The notes beneath the pieces are model-generated. The model searched no databases, was not told the origin of the DNA, and saw only the letters and a program-made list of their open reading frames with translations. The position numbers were made by a program, and so were the translations under genes. 64,000 nucleotides of DNA, from the NCBI GenBank assembly GCA_905221605.1, contig CAJNDS010002364.1, positions 186,001 to 250,000 of the forward strand, given 5' to 3'. This document shows, in pieces, positions 45,115 through 56,218 of this stretch. Position 1 is the stretch's first letter. Each line of letters begins with the position of its first letter. The stretch is from Symbiodinium natans. Taxonomy: Eukaryota > Sar > Dinophyceae > Suessiales > Symbiodiniaceae.

Positions 45115-45200
45115 GACCAAAATTTACCAGATCTTCTTCCACACCGTGGATCCCACGTACCAGGCACCTCCTATCACGCCATGCGAGCCAACGAACCGGG
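45115..45200 (+). CDS. Exon-like island
   Basis: After acceptor gccag, codes TKIYQIFFHTVDPTYQAPPI then TPCEPTNR. GC donor at 45201; without splicing it stops at 45208. Convincing peptide, family not recognised. Confidence 0.45.
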
Positions 45201-46005
45201 GCTTCTAGGCGGTTTAGGGTTTAGGGTTTAGGGTTTAGGGTTTGAGGGGTTGGATAGGGTTTGATAGGGGTTTAGAGGGGTTTGTACGGGTTTACAGGGC
45301 TTTTGTTCGGATTGTAGGGATTGCAGGGTTTGTAGGGTCTGTAGGATTTGTACAGTAGGGTGTGGGGTTCCGGTTTAATTTTTAATTGCAAATCCCAACC
45401 CCTAAACCCCAAGGGCTAAACCCTAAACCCTAAACCCTAAACCCTAAACCCTAAACCCTAAACCCCAAGGGCTAAACCCAAACCCGAAATTCCAAGCACA
45501 GTTCCAGGCGCATTCGAACCTTGAGGCCCCTCGAAGTCGAGATGCAAACCCTACATGGGTTTACGGTTTAGGGTTTAGGGGTACAAACCCTAAGCCCTAA
45601 ACCCTAAGTCCTAAGCCCTAAACCGTGGCCCTCCAAAATCGAGATGCGGGAAAATCTTCTAGGCTCCCTTTGACCCTGGAAGTGCAGCAGACAGAGGATT
45701 TGGTGGGGGGGGGGGGGGGTTAGAGACGGCACATGGGGACTTTCACTTAGTGTGGGAGTTAAACGGGTAGTATAGGGGGCTATCCCAAAACCCCAAACCC
45801 TAAACCCTAAACCCCAAACACAAGAGGTTCACATCAACGTGCCAGACCATCGCCAGCCGATTTTCCCCACCAATGAGGCGCCACGAGCTGGTTTTTTAGG
45901 GTTTAGGGTTTAGGGTTTGGGGTGTTAGGGTTTTAGGGTTTTGAGGTTTAAGGGTGCAAGGGCTTAAGGGTTTAAGGGTTTTAGGGGCTTAAGGGTCCCT
46001 ACAGC

Positions 46006-46680
46006 CTACCTGGTAGCAGGGCATCGGCTAGGCAGTGCACACGAACCTCTCGCCTCCGCCTCACGCATGTATACAAGCAACCCTAAGCCCTCAAGCTTCT
46101 GGCCCCTCAAGCGTCTGAACCAGTAGAAGGCGCGGCGCCCCAAGAAACAGCCCCAAAGGTCCGAAAGTCTTGAACGTTCTAATTCAAAAGGCTGGCGTGG
46201 TCCCTCAGAATTACCAGAGAGCGCGGTTGTGTGGCAAGCGTCGCTCAATGCTGAACCTGTTGTCACGTGCTGCCAATAGAAAGACGAAAAGTACGGCTGC
46301 TGGCAAGCGATTGACAAGGTGCGAAACTGTAGAAGAGTGTGGCGCATTGAGTTTGTGCATTTTCGCTCCGTCACATGGTCTTTGTGGAAAGTCGTCGGGC
46401 TCCAGGTTTTGTCGGTTCACAGTAGCACCGTTGTGATGGGGTTCAACAAATCCCTTCGCCCGTAAAGCTCCCAAATACCCCGACATCCCTGACAAGAAGA
46501 AGTTGACAAACTTAAACCCCAATCCCCAAAACCCGACAACCCCAAAGCCTCAAAGCCCTCAAAGCCCTCAAAGCCTCGAAGTTGGAGCAGAGGTTTTTCA
46601 CCAGTGGCACCCGCTGATGGCGGGTCTTCGAAAGCGACCGCGTTTGAGGCGCGCAACGCCATATTGCGATCTACGGGTCA
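46006..46680. other. Telomere-free unique island with overlapping ORFs
   Basis: About 670 bp with little TTTAGGG. The longest frames are 122 codons on the minus strand (46006-46374, MTERKCTNSMRHTLLQFRTL...) and 88 codons on the plus strand (from 46170). None has a recognisable motif, so coding status and strand are open. Confidence 0.3.
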
Positions 46681-46989
46681 GGGTTCGCGTTGTCGGGGAT
46701 GTGCCGCGTCTTCCAGGGTTTAGGGTTTACAGGGGTGTATAGGGCCCAGGGGGTTCACAGGGCTTTATCGGGGGTTTGGAGGGGGGGCTTCTTGGGGTTT
46801 ATCATAGGGGCTTACAGTTTATGAAGGTTAACAATACAGGGGGTTATAGGGGGTTATAGCGCTTTATAGGGCTTCATAGGGGTTCATAGGGGTTCATAGG
46901 GGTTTGTGGGGGTTTATTGGGGGTGTAGGGGATTTGCGGGCTTCGGGGGGTGTAGGCCGGGGTTTCGGATTTGGGGGCTTCAGACGCAC

Positions 46990-47055
46990 GGAAGCGAAGT
47001 ACGGGACTCCATGCTAAAGATGGGGATGTCCCTGGATGTCGCCTTCCTTGGTCTG
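46990..47055 (+). CDS. Exon-like island
   Basis: One frame codes GSEVRDSMLKMGMSLDVAFL, followed by TTTAGGG. The left flank is decayed G-rich sequence. Unrecognised. Confidence 0.3.
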
Positions 47056-47260
47056 TAGGGGTTTAGGGTTTAGGGTTTAGGGTTTAGGGTTTAGGGTTTA
47101 GGGTTTAGGGTTTAGGGTTGGTACTCCCATTGGAGGCTTTGTCCTGGTTCTTGCGGTACGGAGTGAGACAAAAATCACCCTGCGTATCATCATCCTTGTA
47201 TCCCCCTAGACTACCCTTTTCTACGGGACTACGTAGGGTACCTAATTCCCTCCCTTTGTA

Positions 47261-47336
47261 GGACCCGGAGTAGGCCCTTATTTCCTTGTTTTAGGGTCGG
47301 GGTTCTCTTGTAATCCGCTTAAAACCCCGGGTCTAG
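47261..47336. repeat. Family E element, short copy
   Basis: ggacccggagtaggccctta ... aaaaccccgggtctag; terminal arms are near complements. Confidence 0.75.
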
Positions 47337-47415
47337 ATTTCCTACCAAGAACCGTAAGTTGTCAAGGCTGCTTTGGGATTCTACTGCCCTGGATCGATCT
47401 CCACATTCACCTACC

Positions 47416-47612
47416 CCCCCCCCCCCCCCCCCCCATGCTGGACCCCCAAACAAACAAAACGCTAAGCCCGCACATTGCACACGCGAGACTGCACCCACCC
47501 ACCCAAGCACCCACCCCAAAGAAACAACTAACTAGGAGGTGAACAGAAAAAGAAACACAAACACACACACACACACACACACACATACACAACAGATGCA
47601 TCGACACAAACA

Positions 47613-47651
<39 letters not shown>

Positions 47652-47850
47652 AGACAAGCACAAAACACAACAAGAACAGAAACATCAACACAAACCAAAA
47701 ACGAAACGCGCACACACACACACATAGACACAGACACAGACACAGACACAGACACAGACGCAGACGCAGACACAGACACAGACACAGACACAGACACAGA
47801 CACAGACACAGACACAGACAGACACACACAGACACACACAGACACACACA

Positions 47851-47895
<45 letters not shown>

Positions 47896-47996
47896 ACACC
47901 CACACCCACACCCACACCCACACCCACACCCACACCCACACCCACACCCACACCCACACCCACACCCACACCCACACCCGCGCGCGCGCGCGCGAA
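47416..47996. repeat. Compound (CA)n / (CAGACA)n / (CCCACA)n / (CG)n microsatellite
   Basis: After a poly-C run at 47416-47434, CA-type repeats extend from about 47556, pass through CAGACA (47730-47820), back to CA (47855-47893), then CCCACA (47893-47978) and end in a CG run (47979-47993). Long translated frames here are repeat-encoded. Confidence 0.95.
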
Positions 47997-48016
47997 AACA
48001 AGCGAACAAAAGACAG

Positions 48017-48071
48017 GTTCCTGATCCGGCTGAAGCCCATGGACAGCGGCCCCCTCGATGCCATGCTGGAA
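48017..48071 (+). CDS. Exon-like island, pairs with 48507-48612
   Basis: After acceptor gacag, codes FLIRLKPMDSGPLDAMLE. A GC donor at 48072 gives a seamless phase-0 join to the next island. Third positions are G/C-rich. Family not recognised. Confidence 0.4.
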
Positions 48072-48506
48072 GCCTTAGGAATCCTGGGGGGGCGGCTTTG
48101 CGCGTTCAGAGCTTGGGGTTTAGGGTTTAGGGTTTAGGGTTTAAGGTTTAGGGTTTAGGGTTTAGGGTTTAGGGGGTTGTAGGGTTGCAGGGCTTTCGGA
48201 GTTTTGGGGTTCTCGGGTTTTGGGACTTTAGGGACTAGGGTTTGTGGTCTGATGCTTCGAGGGGGGCTGGGGCCGGTCGTGTCTTGGAGTGCTTTCCCTG
48301 CACCTTTCTCATCTTCCATTGCCTTCCAAACACCCAGGAAACGGATCCTGAGCCCGAACCACAGTGTGGCTCAAGGGTGTAGGATTTAGGGTTTAGGGTT
48401 TAGGCGACCAGAAGAAGGGTTGCAAATGGGTGGCCTCATAACTTAAAGCCCGAAGCCTCAAACCCTAAACCCTTCAACGGTACAATTTTGTAGAAAAAGG
48501 ACAAAG

Positions 48507-48612
48507 GCCGCCTCAACGAGCAGTGTGGCGAAGATTGCTCTGGTCGAGAGAATCACAAGCCTGGCGGCTCTCGTGCGAAAGGCCGCAGGAAGCCACGCTG
48601 TCGCTTTACGCG
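48507..48612 (+). CDS. Exon-like island, helical
   Basis: After acceptor acaaag, codes AASTSSVAKIALVERITSLA then ALVRKAAGSHAVALRAF. CCCTAAA left, TTTAGGG right. Likely same gene as 48017-48071. Confidence 0.4.
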
Positions 48613-48839
48613 CTTTTCTGTTTAGGGTTTAGGGTTTAGGGTTTAGGGTTTAGGGTTTAAGGTTTAGGGTTTAGGTGTGCCTGGGGTGCTGAGCTTAAAT
48701 GCTCAGCCTGTAACTTGTAAGTCAGTTGCATAGGTAGCTGTAGCTTGACGTAAAGTCAAGGCAATTCACCCTAACCTCCCAAGCTCCACTTACAAAGTTA
48801 GACCCTAGCCCTAAACCCAAAGCCGTAAACCCCAAACGC

Positions 48840-48982
48840 AAAACCCTAAACCCTAAACCCTAAACCCTACACCCTAAACCCTACACCCTAAACCCTAAAC
48901 CCTAAACCCTAAACCCTAAACCCTAAACCCTAAACCCTAAACCCTAAACCCTAAACCCTAAACCCTAAACCCTAAACCCTAA
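48840..48982. repeat. CCCTAAA array
   Basis: About 20 heptamers, leading to the island at 49041. Confidence 0.95.
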
Positions 48983-49040
48983 CCCTAACCTCCCTAAACC
49001 CCAAACCCTAAACCCCAAACCCTAAACCTTCCGCTCCAAG

Positions 49041-49092
49041 GTGCGGCTGCTGCGGCTGATGCGATGGCCTGCCTACCGGACACTGGCTGCGG
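49041..49092 (+). CDS. Exon-like island, basic
   Basis: After acceptor tccaag, codes VRLLRLMRWPAYRTLAA. The Arg spacing recalls a channel S4 helix, but this is too short to call. CCCTAAA left. Confidence 0.35.
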
Positions 49093-49189
49093 AACCCGCA
49101 ACCCTCAACTGGGGGGGAGTTGCTTTCTAGAGCGTTTTGGGGTCGTGTAGGGTTTAGGTTTAGAATTCACCCTTCTTTGGGGCTTTTAG

Positions 49190-49256
49190 ATTCCCTTATC
49201 AGCCCCCTTAGACCAAAAAGTGTACCCTTTTATTCCGGGGTTACTCTTGGGTCTAG
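49190..49256. repeat. Family E element, right half
   Basis: cccttatcagcccccttaga ... ggttactcttgggtctag. Confidence 0.7.
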
Positions 49257-49652
49257 TGAGAGAATCATGTTCAGGAGTATGTTTAGGCTGAAACAAGGGG
49301 CCTTCATGTGAAGCCTAAAACGAGGTGTCGGCTTCGCTCAGTCGGAAATTAGGGTTTTGGGTTTAAGGTGTAGGTTGTAATTTCTTGAACCTACCGCTCA
49401 TGTACGGGTTTCACTCAAGCCTTCTCCAAGGGTTTAGAGACTTGAGGGATAGGAATCGTTGCATGCTTTAGGGGTTTCCCTAAAGCCTAACTTCCCCTGA
49501 ACCCTAAACCATAAACCCCACACCCAAGCCCCAACCCTTTCTGGGGTCCCTACCCTTACAGCGTGAGCATAAGGACCACGCCTTAGAGAAGCGACTTTCC
49601 AGGGGGGCTCAAGAAGGGCTGCCACTGCTTGTGGACTTAGGGTTTAGGGCTT

Positions 49653-49795
49653 ACTTGGAGGTTCATGGTACTTACTCACCAACTATAACTGTAATTATAA
49701 CTGTACTTATAAGCCCCCTAACTGCCCTAGTATGGTTATAAGTACAGTTATAAGTACAGTTATAATTGGTTACTAAGTACCATGAACCTTCAAGT
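49653..49795. repeat. Family A element, complete copy
   Basis: Near-identical to 41019-41161, with terminal arms of about 30 bp and an inner repeat of ataagtacagttataagtac. Confidence 0.9.
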
Positions 49796-49976
49796 AGGGT
49801 CTTAGGGTCCAGCCGAGTTGGGGCCACAGGAAAGAGCGGTCGTAGCGCCAGTGTCAGGGAGATCTTGGGCCTCCTCCAGGCTTTTTTTTGCCGCCCTGTC
49901 CCAATGTTTGTGGGAGAGGGCCCCGTTTCACTCGGGAAGGGAGGGCTTGATTGCGGGCACGTTCTTGGACCATAAA

Positions 49977-50070
49977 CCATATAAACCCTATAAACCCTAT
50001 AAACCCTATTAACCCTATTAAGCCTAAACAGCCAAACCCTATAAACCCTATAAACCCTACAAACCCTAGG
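49977..50070. repeat. CCCTATAAA variant array
   Basis: Roughly ten copies of ccctataaa or ccctattaa, another homogenised relative of the telomere unit. Confidence 0.85.
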
Positions 50071-50157
50071 CACACCCGGTTCCGAAGTTTTATGGGACGC
50101 TACCTTGGAACCCCCTGGTTAAGGTGGTACCCTTGGGTTTAGGGACCATCTTCAAAG

Positions 50158-50252
50158 ATTCCTAATTGTGATGTTGTCACCTTTTTTTAATAGGATTATA
50201 TTAGGTACCATAATCCCTATTAAGGACTCTTCGTATAGAGGGGGAACATCCC
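50158..50252. repeat. Family C element, one arm decayed
   Basis: Contains taataggattatattaggta, ccataatccctattaaggac and the end gggggaacatccca. Confidence 0.7.
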
Positions 50253-50499
50253 AAATATCTAAGGTCATATGAGGGTCGTATTCGGAGTACCTGAACCTCT
50301 TGACCAAGTCCAGGCCGCAGGTCTTACAGGGGGGGGGGGGGGGGGGGGGCGAGAAGCATGCTCGATCGGTTTTCGGGCTTAAGGACGAGCATGTCAATGT
50401 CATGGCTTCCCCTAGCCCAGCATCTGCAGCTTGAGTGCCTAAACCCTCAACCCTAAATCCTCAACCCTGAACCCTCAACCCTAAACCCTAAACCTGAAC

Positions 50500-51010
50500 A
50501 TGGAGGTAGGCAGCCTCCAGGCCAAAAAATGCCGAAAGCAGCACAAAAACGAGGAAAGGAGATGCGCCCCAAAGTCGCGCGGAATGTCATGCGCGAGCAG
50601 GGACTGGGAGCAGCAGGCGATGGCTGCCGGGTAGATTCTCCAGGCGTTCGCACGCGCTGCCCACACTTGGTGCTGGGACCTCTAGGCAACAGCAAGCACT
50701 GTCAGAAATGCACCTTTTTTGGCAACCTGTCGCGCGGCCTTAGCATGTAGCCGGGAGAAACATATGGCAACGATGACGCCATTGCCGGTGGTCCTGAAGC
50801 ATCACGCACCTATGTCACGACACATCTGTCGCAAAATCTAGTTCCAGCATGCCCGCAAAGCAAAATCGCCCTTGCAGCAACCGGATTCGAGCCACAGTAT
50901 GCCGTTTTCGTTAAGCGAGGTTGAATCCGCCGCTTGGGTCCTTGTGGACAAAAGCCAGAGAATCACACTCACGTGTTTTGTGCTCAAACAAGCACTGCAG
51001 GCCCTCTGCG
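50500..51010. other. Telomere-free unique island
   Basis: Unique sequence of about 500 bp. Open frames exist on both strands (73 codons +, 50529-50750; 80 codons -, 50453-50695) without recognisable motifs. Nothing further can be supported. Confidence 0.3.
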
Positions 51011-51126
51011 CCCCTAAACCCTAAACCCTAAACCCTAAACCCTGAACCCTGAACCCTGAACCCTGAACCCTGAACCCTGAACCCTGAACCCTGAACCCTG
51101 AACCCTGAACCCTGAACCCTGAACCA
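51010..51126. repeat. CCCTAAA / CCCTGAA array
   Basis: Four CCCTAAA units followed by about 12 CCCTGAA units. Confidence 0.9.
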
Positions 51127-51193
51127 CCCGGCGGGTTGACGACTAGTTTGGACGACGGATCTTCGCCTGGGGCTTGTAAGTGGCTTGATGCCT

Positions 51194-51386
51194 CGGACCC
51201 GGAGAAGGCCCTTGTGCCCTTTTTTCTTAGGGTTGAGGGTTTAGGGTTTAGGGTTTAGGGTTTAGGGTTTAGGGTTTAGGGTTTAGGGTTTAGGGTTTAG
51301 GGTTTAGGGTTTAGGGGCTCCCTTGTAAACCCCTTTGTAAACCAAAAAGGGCAGCCGTCTTATTCCCAGGGTACTCTTCGGTCTAG
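51194..51386. repeat. Family E element split by a TTTAGGG array
   Basis: Starts cggacccggagaaggccctt, a TTTAGGG array occupies 51228-51315, then resumes at ctcccttgtaaacccctttg and ends ggtactcttcggtctag. Confidence 0.8.
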
Positions 51387-51894
51387 ACGCTGCCCCGGCC
51401 GCAACACAGGTTGGCTGCCATCCCAATATGAGTGGTGCCCGCACACGCAAGCCACTACAAGGTATTCGGAAGTAGCTTGTCATTTTTTTTGGGGGGGTTA
51501 GACCCTTAGCCCCAAACCCTAAACCCTAAACCCTAAACCCTAAACCCCAAAACTTGGCCCTGTCACAGCTCGAGCCTTTGCAATTGAATCTCTGAAGTCG
51601 TTTTCCTCCTTTGGGGGGGGGCCGCTGGCTGAGTTGGAGCTACTGAGGGTAGTTTAGGGTTTTAGGGTTTTAGGGTTTTAGGGGTTTAGGGTTTTAGGGT
51701 TTAGGGTTTAGGGTTTAGGGTTTAGGGTTTGGGACGGTTGAATGTTCCCTGTGCTCCGGCCAGCCCCTCCAATGTGTGCTCTTTGACGGCAGCTCGTTTG
51801 CACAGACCTCGGTGCAATTCAAAACCTGCGGTTCTCCCGGCATCCGAACAAAACATCTGCGGGCGAAGCCTTGTTCTAGATCCCCCTTGGTTTT

Positions 51895-51966
51895 TTTCAT
51901 TTTTGTTTACATCAAACCCAAGAGGACATTAGAAATATTATTTTTTAAGGTTCTAAGGGGAGTATA
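51895..51966. repeat. Family D element
   Basis: ttttgtttacatcaaaccca ... aaggttctaaggggagtata; partner of 10470-10538. Confidence 0.65.
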
Positions 51967-51990
51967 GTGTTCTACTGACGGTCATCGTTT

Positions 51991-52052
51991 GGGATGCTCC
52001 CCCTTATACTCAGAGTCCTTGGGATCTGTTAGTATAAAGGGGGAACATCCCA
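51991..52052. repeat. Family C element, short copy
   Basis: gggatgctcccccttatact ... agtataaagggggaacatcc, a tight hairpin. Confidence 0.8.
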
Positions 52053-52357
52053 ACCTATATCTCCCCCCCCCCTGCCCCCCCGCTCCCTAAGGCTTGTCGC
52101 GTGGTCCCTCAACTATGGTCCCTTACCTCCTCTAAGGGTTCTGAAGTATGGGCCCTTTGGTGTTATAGGGTATATGAGAGGTATGTAAGGGGTCCCTGTT
52201 TAGGGGCCCATATCAAGGGATCAAAGGAGGTGCCCCTATAAGGGGCCTCGGGGTTATTTGGGGGTTATGTAGGGGCTACTTAGGTATAGGGACTATATAA
52301 GGTATATATGAGGGTTAAATAGGACCTTTTTCCCGTTAGTTCAGGGACCATGCATAA

Positions 52358-52511
52358 TCCCGGGAGTAAGCCCTTTTTTTGTTTTCCTTTTTTTGGGGGT
52401 TGGGGTTCCCTTATAACCCCCTTAAAACCAAAAAGGGTACCCTTTTTATTCCTAAAACCCTAAAAACTAAACCCTAAACCCCTTTTATTCCTAGGTTACT
52501 CCCGGGTCTAG
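52358..52511. repeat. Family E element with small telomeric insert and direct repeat
   Basis: Starts tcccgggagtaagccctttt and ends ttactcccgggtctag. A CCCTAAA-like insert of about 27 bp is flanked on both sides by ttttattccta. Confidence 0.85.
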
Positions 52512-52613
52512 TAAAGGGACCATGCAACTACTCTAAGACACCCTAAACCCTAAACCCTAAACCCTAAGACACTCCGATTTCGTTGTGCTCTGGATTGCAG
52601 CCCGCAGCCCGAG

Positions 52614-52645
52614 GCAGCCCAGAACAGGGGATCTACTTCCCTAGA
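52614..52645 (+). CDS. Exon-like island, pairs with 53006-53076
   Basis: After acceptor cccgag, codes SPEQGIYFPR. The GA donor at 52646 gives a phase-0 join to the next island. TTTAGGG-type array follows. Confidence 0.35.
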
Positions 52646-53005
52646 GAAGGTTTAGGGCTTAGGGTTTGTTTAGGGCTTAGGGCTTAGGGCTTAGGGCTCT
52701 GGGCTTTGGGCTTAGGGCTTTGGGCTTTGGGCTTAGGGCTTCGGGTTTAGGGTTTAGGGTTTAGGGCTTAGGGTTTGGGGAGACACCTGAAAGGCGCCAA
52801 GGCCGCTTGGGGATGCAAGGCTCAGGGTTGACGGTGGTTGCTTCCTCGGAAACCTGATTCCGACAATCCGACAGCCCGAATGGCCCTAAACCCGAAACCT
52901 TAAACCCTGAACCCTAAACCCTAAACCCTAAACCCTAAACCCCAAACCCTAAACCCTAAACCCTAAGCCCTGCCTCAGCGTCCCACAGCCCCGAAGCCCC
53001 TCCAG

Positions 53006-53076
53006 GAGGCAAGGAGTCGGTCCCAGGCCATGGGCAATTTCCTCGTCCACCTGCCCGCCGCCTTCAGTTACGAGGG
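53006..53076 (+). CDS. Exon-like island
   Basis: After acceptor ctccag, codes EARSRSQAMGNFLVHLPAAF then SYEG. GC donor at 53077. Third positions almost all G/C. CCCTAAA left, TTTAGGG right. Family not recognised. Confidence 0.45.
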
Positions 53077-53734
53077 GCTTTATAGGCTTTAGGGTTTCGG
53101 GTTTAGGGTTTAGGGTTTAGAAGGGTTTAGAGGGTTTAAGGGGTTTATAGGGTTGAGAAGGGTTTAGAGGGCTTAGAAGGGTGTATGTAGTGTTTAGAAG
53201 AATTTTTTAGGGTTTGATTTGGAAGGGCTTGTAGGGTTTGACAGGGTCTGTCGGGGGGGGGGGGGGGCTTTTGGGAGGTTTAAGGGTTTAGCCTTTGGGG
53301 TTACCCTAAACAGTTTGAGCCCTAGACAGACGAGAAGCCAGCTAAACCCTAAACCCTAAACCCTAAACCCTAAACCCTAAACCCTAAACCCTAAACCCTA
53401 AACTCCAGACCCTAGACCCTAGACCCTAGACCCTAGACCCTTATCATAAGGTGGCCCCTATTATGAAGGGTTTATTAGGGCACCAGAAGAGGGGCTATAA
53501 TTTAGACAGCTGACCAGAGAAGCCCTTGATTTCGGGGTCTTCCGTGGCTTCATGTCCCCTTTAGGGGGTTTGGGGGGGGGGGGGGGGGGTTGGGTTTAGG
53601 GTTAGGGTTTAGGGTTCAGGGTTTAGGGTTCAGGGTTTGGGGTTCAGGGTTTGGGGTGATATGTGGGCGCAAAGCAGGGGTTTAGGGTTTTGGGGTTCTA
53701 GGGTTCTAGGGTTCTAGGGTTCTGGGGTGTTTCG

Positions 53735-53794
53735 GTGCCCCTGGACCTAGACCTACACGACAAGGGCGACCCCCTGATGAGTGAGGCCAAATGA
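53735..53794 (+). CDS. Possible terminal exon
   Basis: Codes VPLDLDLHDKGDPLMSEAK and stop TGA at 53792. No TTTAGGG directly downstream. No clear acceptor was found on the left. Confidence 0.3.
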   Translation: MPLDLDLHDKGDPLMSEAK

Positions 53795-54471
53795 CGGCAA
53801 TGAGGAGAGTGAGTGAAGCAAGTTGATCCCTCAAAGGGGGATTTAGGGGTTTAGGGTTTACTCTCTGGTTCAGGGTTTAGGGTTTACCCTAAACCCTAAA
53901 CCCAAGGCCCTAGGATACGGCTGTCATTTTATGAGCTATGATGCATTCTTTCAGGGGCACTGGCCTCGCTGCATAATTCAGAAACCCGAAAGCTTAATAC
54001 TCAACCCAACCCTCAAGCCCTGAACCCTGATCCCTAAACCCGAAACCCTAAACCCTCAACCCTCAAGCCTCAAGCCTCACGCCTCAAGCTCTGAACCCTG
54101 ATCCCTGAACCCTGGATCCCACAGGCCAGGCCCAAATCTCCTGCACCCCGACCCGGGCCCGAAACCCTTGAGGCCTTAGTTGCTGAGTGAGTACACTTTA
54201 CCCTAAACCCTAAACCCTAAACCTGAAAGTGTACTTTCTGGGGCTTATGAACTCAGCAACTAAGAGGTTTGGGGTTCCCCAAACCCTGAACCCTGAGCCC
54301 GAAGCCCTTGAGGTTTAGGGTTTAGGGGTCTACGGGTTTAGGGTGTGGAGTTTAGGGGTTTAGGGTTGAGGGTAACCCTAAAACCTTGAACCCCAAACCC
54401 TGAGTCCTGGCCCCTAAGCCGCTGCCTTTGGCACGCGACGGTGCTGCCACAGCTTTCGGAAAAGAGCTGTT

Positions 54472-54606
54472 CTTGGAGGTTCATGGTACTGATCACCCAA
54501 TTGTAACTGTACTTAGGGTTTAGGGTTTAAGGTACTTGTAGCCCACTTATAAGCCCCTTAAGTGCTCTAATGTGGTTTAAAATGGGTTCTAAGTACAGTT
54601 ATAACC
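54472..54606. repeat. Family A element with a short telomeric insert
   Basis: Left arm cttggaggttcatggtactg, then agggtttagggtttaagg inside the aactgtactt block, then the interior resumes (cttataagccccttaagtg). Confidence 0.8.
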
Positions 54607-55284
54607 CCAAACCCCCCCAACTAGGGCTTATGGTTTAGGATTTCGGGTTTTGGGTGTGGGGTTTAGGGTACTGGGCTTCTGTCAGCCTCTCCTAACCCTC
54701 TTCCTTCTTAGACTTCAGAAGGCTCGAGATTGCTCGCGCAATACTGGAGCCGAAGGAATGGCCATTCATGGCCCAGTGCAAACCCCATGTATAGATTCTA
54801 CATGGGCGATTGTGTGTTTTATTCGCTGCCTTCAGTCTACGCTACCCTCCACAACGGGCGTCAACTGAAGTTCCACGACGGTGCCGTCTAGGATTTCGGG
54901 GTTTAGGGGTTTAGGGCTTAGGGTGTGGGGTTTAGGGGTTTGCTTTTGCCGCACTGGCTCGAGCAAATTTCTCCAGCACACTAGAAGGCTCTTGGCCTCT
55001 GGATTTTCTGTGCAATGGGCTGCTGTGGGAGTGTCGAGGAACCTAACCCCTGAACCCCATGCCCTCATGCCTGATATACCCTTTACCATAGTTCTAGCCG
55101 TCAAGCCTAAAACCCCCCTAGAACCCCCCTAAACCCGAAACCCCAAACCCCGAACCCCAAACCCTAAACCCCAAACCCCAAACCCCAAACCCTAAATCCT
55201 AAACCCTACAACTCCCAAGCCCTAAACCCTAAACCCTAAGCTACCCTAAACCCTGCAACTCCCCCTAAGCCCCAGAACACGACC

Positions 55285-55372
55285 ATGTCAAGGACCCAAA
55301 TACATATTTGGCGCCGCATCCCCAACAGAAGACGCTGCTGGATGGCCTGGTGCCTTGAGTGCAAGAAGGGTT
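55285..55372 (+). CDS. Hypothetical exon
   Basis: ATG-started frame MSRTQIHIWRRIPNRRRCWM then AWCLECK between CCCTAAA and TTTAGGG. It could be an early exon of the gene at 56219, but no join was established. Confidence 0.25.
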
Positions 55373-56218
55373 TAGGGTTGAGGGTTGAGGGCTTAGGAGT
55401 TGTCGGGTTTCGGGTTTAGGGCTTAGGGCTTAGGAGTTGTAGGGTTTAGGGTTTAGGGTTTAGGGTTACGGCTATGGGGGGGGGAACCCCTAATCAAGAC
55501 CCCCAAGTAGTAGGATTCCCTTAGAATCAGGACCTCCATAAGGCACCCCCCATAATTTCGGAAACCCCTAGCAGATGTACCCAGATTTTCCGGGAGAAAA
55601 AGAGGAGTGCAGGGTGAAGGGCTCCCTAAACCCTAAACCCAACTGCCAAACTCTAAGAAGGGTTCAAGAAGACCATACCTAGGAATATTGGGTCATGTCA
55701 GCTTCAAAGGTTTAGAGTTTAGGGCTTAGGGTTTAGGGCTTAGGATTTAGGGTGTAGGGCTTAGGGTTTGGGCTTCAAGATACCTGTGGTTAGGGTTCCT
55801 ACGTTGTTTTTTATGCTTCTAAGTCAAGCACGGACATTTTTAGAACCTCTGAACTTCCTAAACCTGGAACCCGAAACCCTCCCGAAGCCCTAGCCCTAAC
55901 CCTTAAACCGCCTGAAGGAAATCTAAAACCTCCCCCAACCCTCATCCCCCTGAACCCCCTGAAAGAAGCCTCATCTAGGGGTCGGAATAGTTACTCATTA
56001 TGGTTCCTTTGTAGTTGTACTCTAGCAGCCCCCGCAAACCCTATTCGACTTCTTCAGGCCCCTATAGTATATAGAACCCTAAACCCTAAACCCTAAACCC
56101 TAAACCCTAAACCCTAAACCCTAAACCCTAAACCCTAAACCCTAAACCCTAAACCCTAAACCCTAAACCCTAAACCCTAAACCCTAAACCCTAAACCCTA
56201 AACCCCAACCCTCCACAG

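Noticed and set aside
47528-48064. 178-codon minus-strand ORF of Val/Cys/Ser/Trp repeats
   Set aside because: Encoded by the CA/CAGACA/CCCACA microsatellite; no non-repetitive domain.
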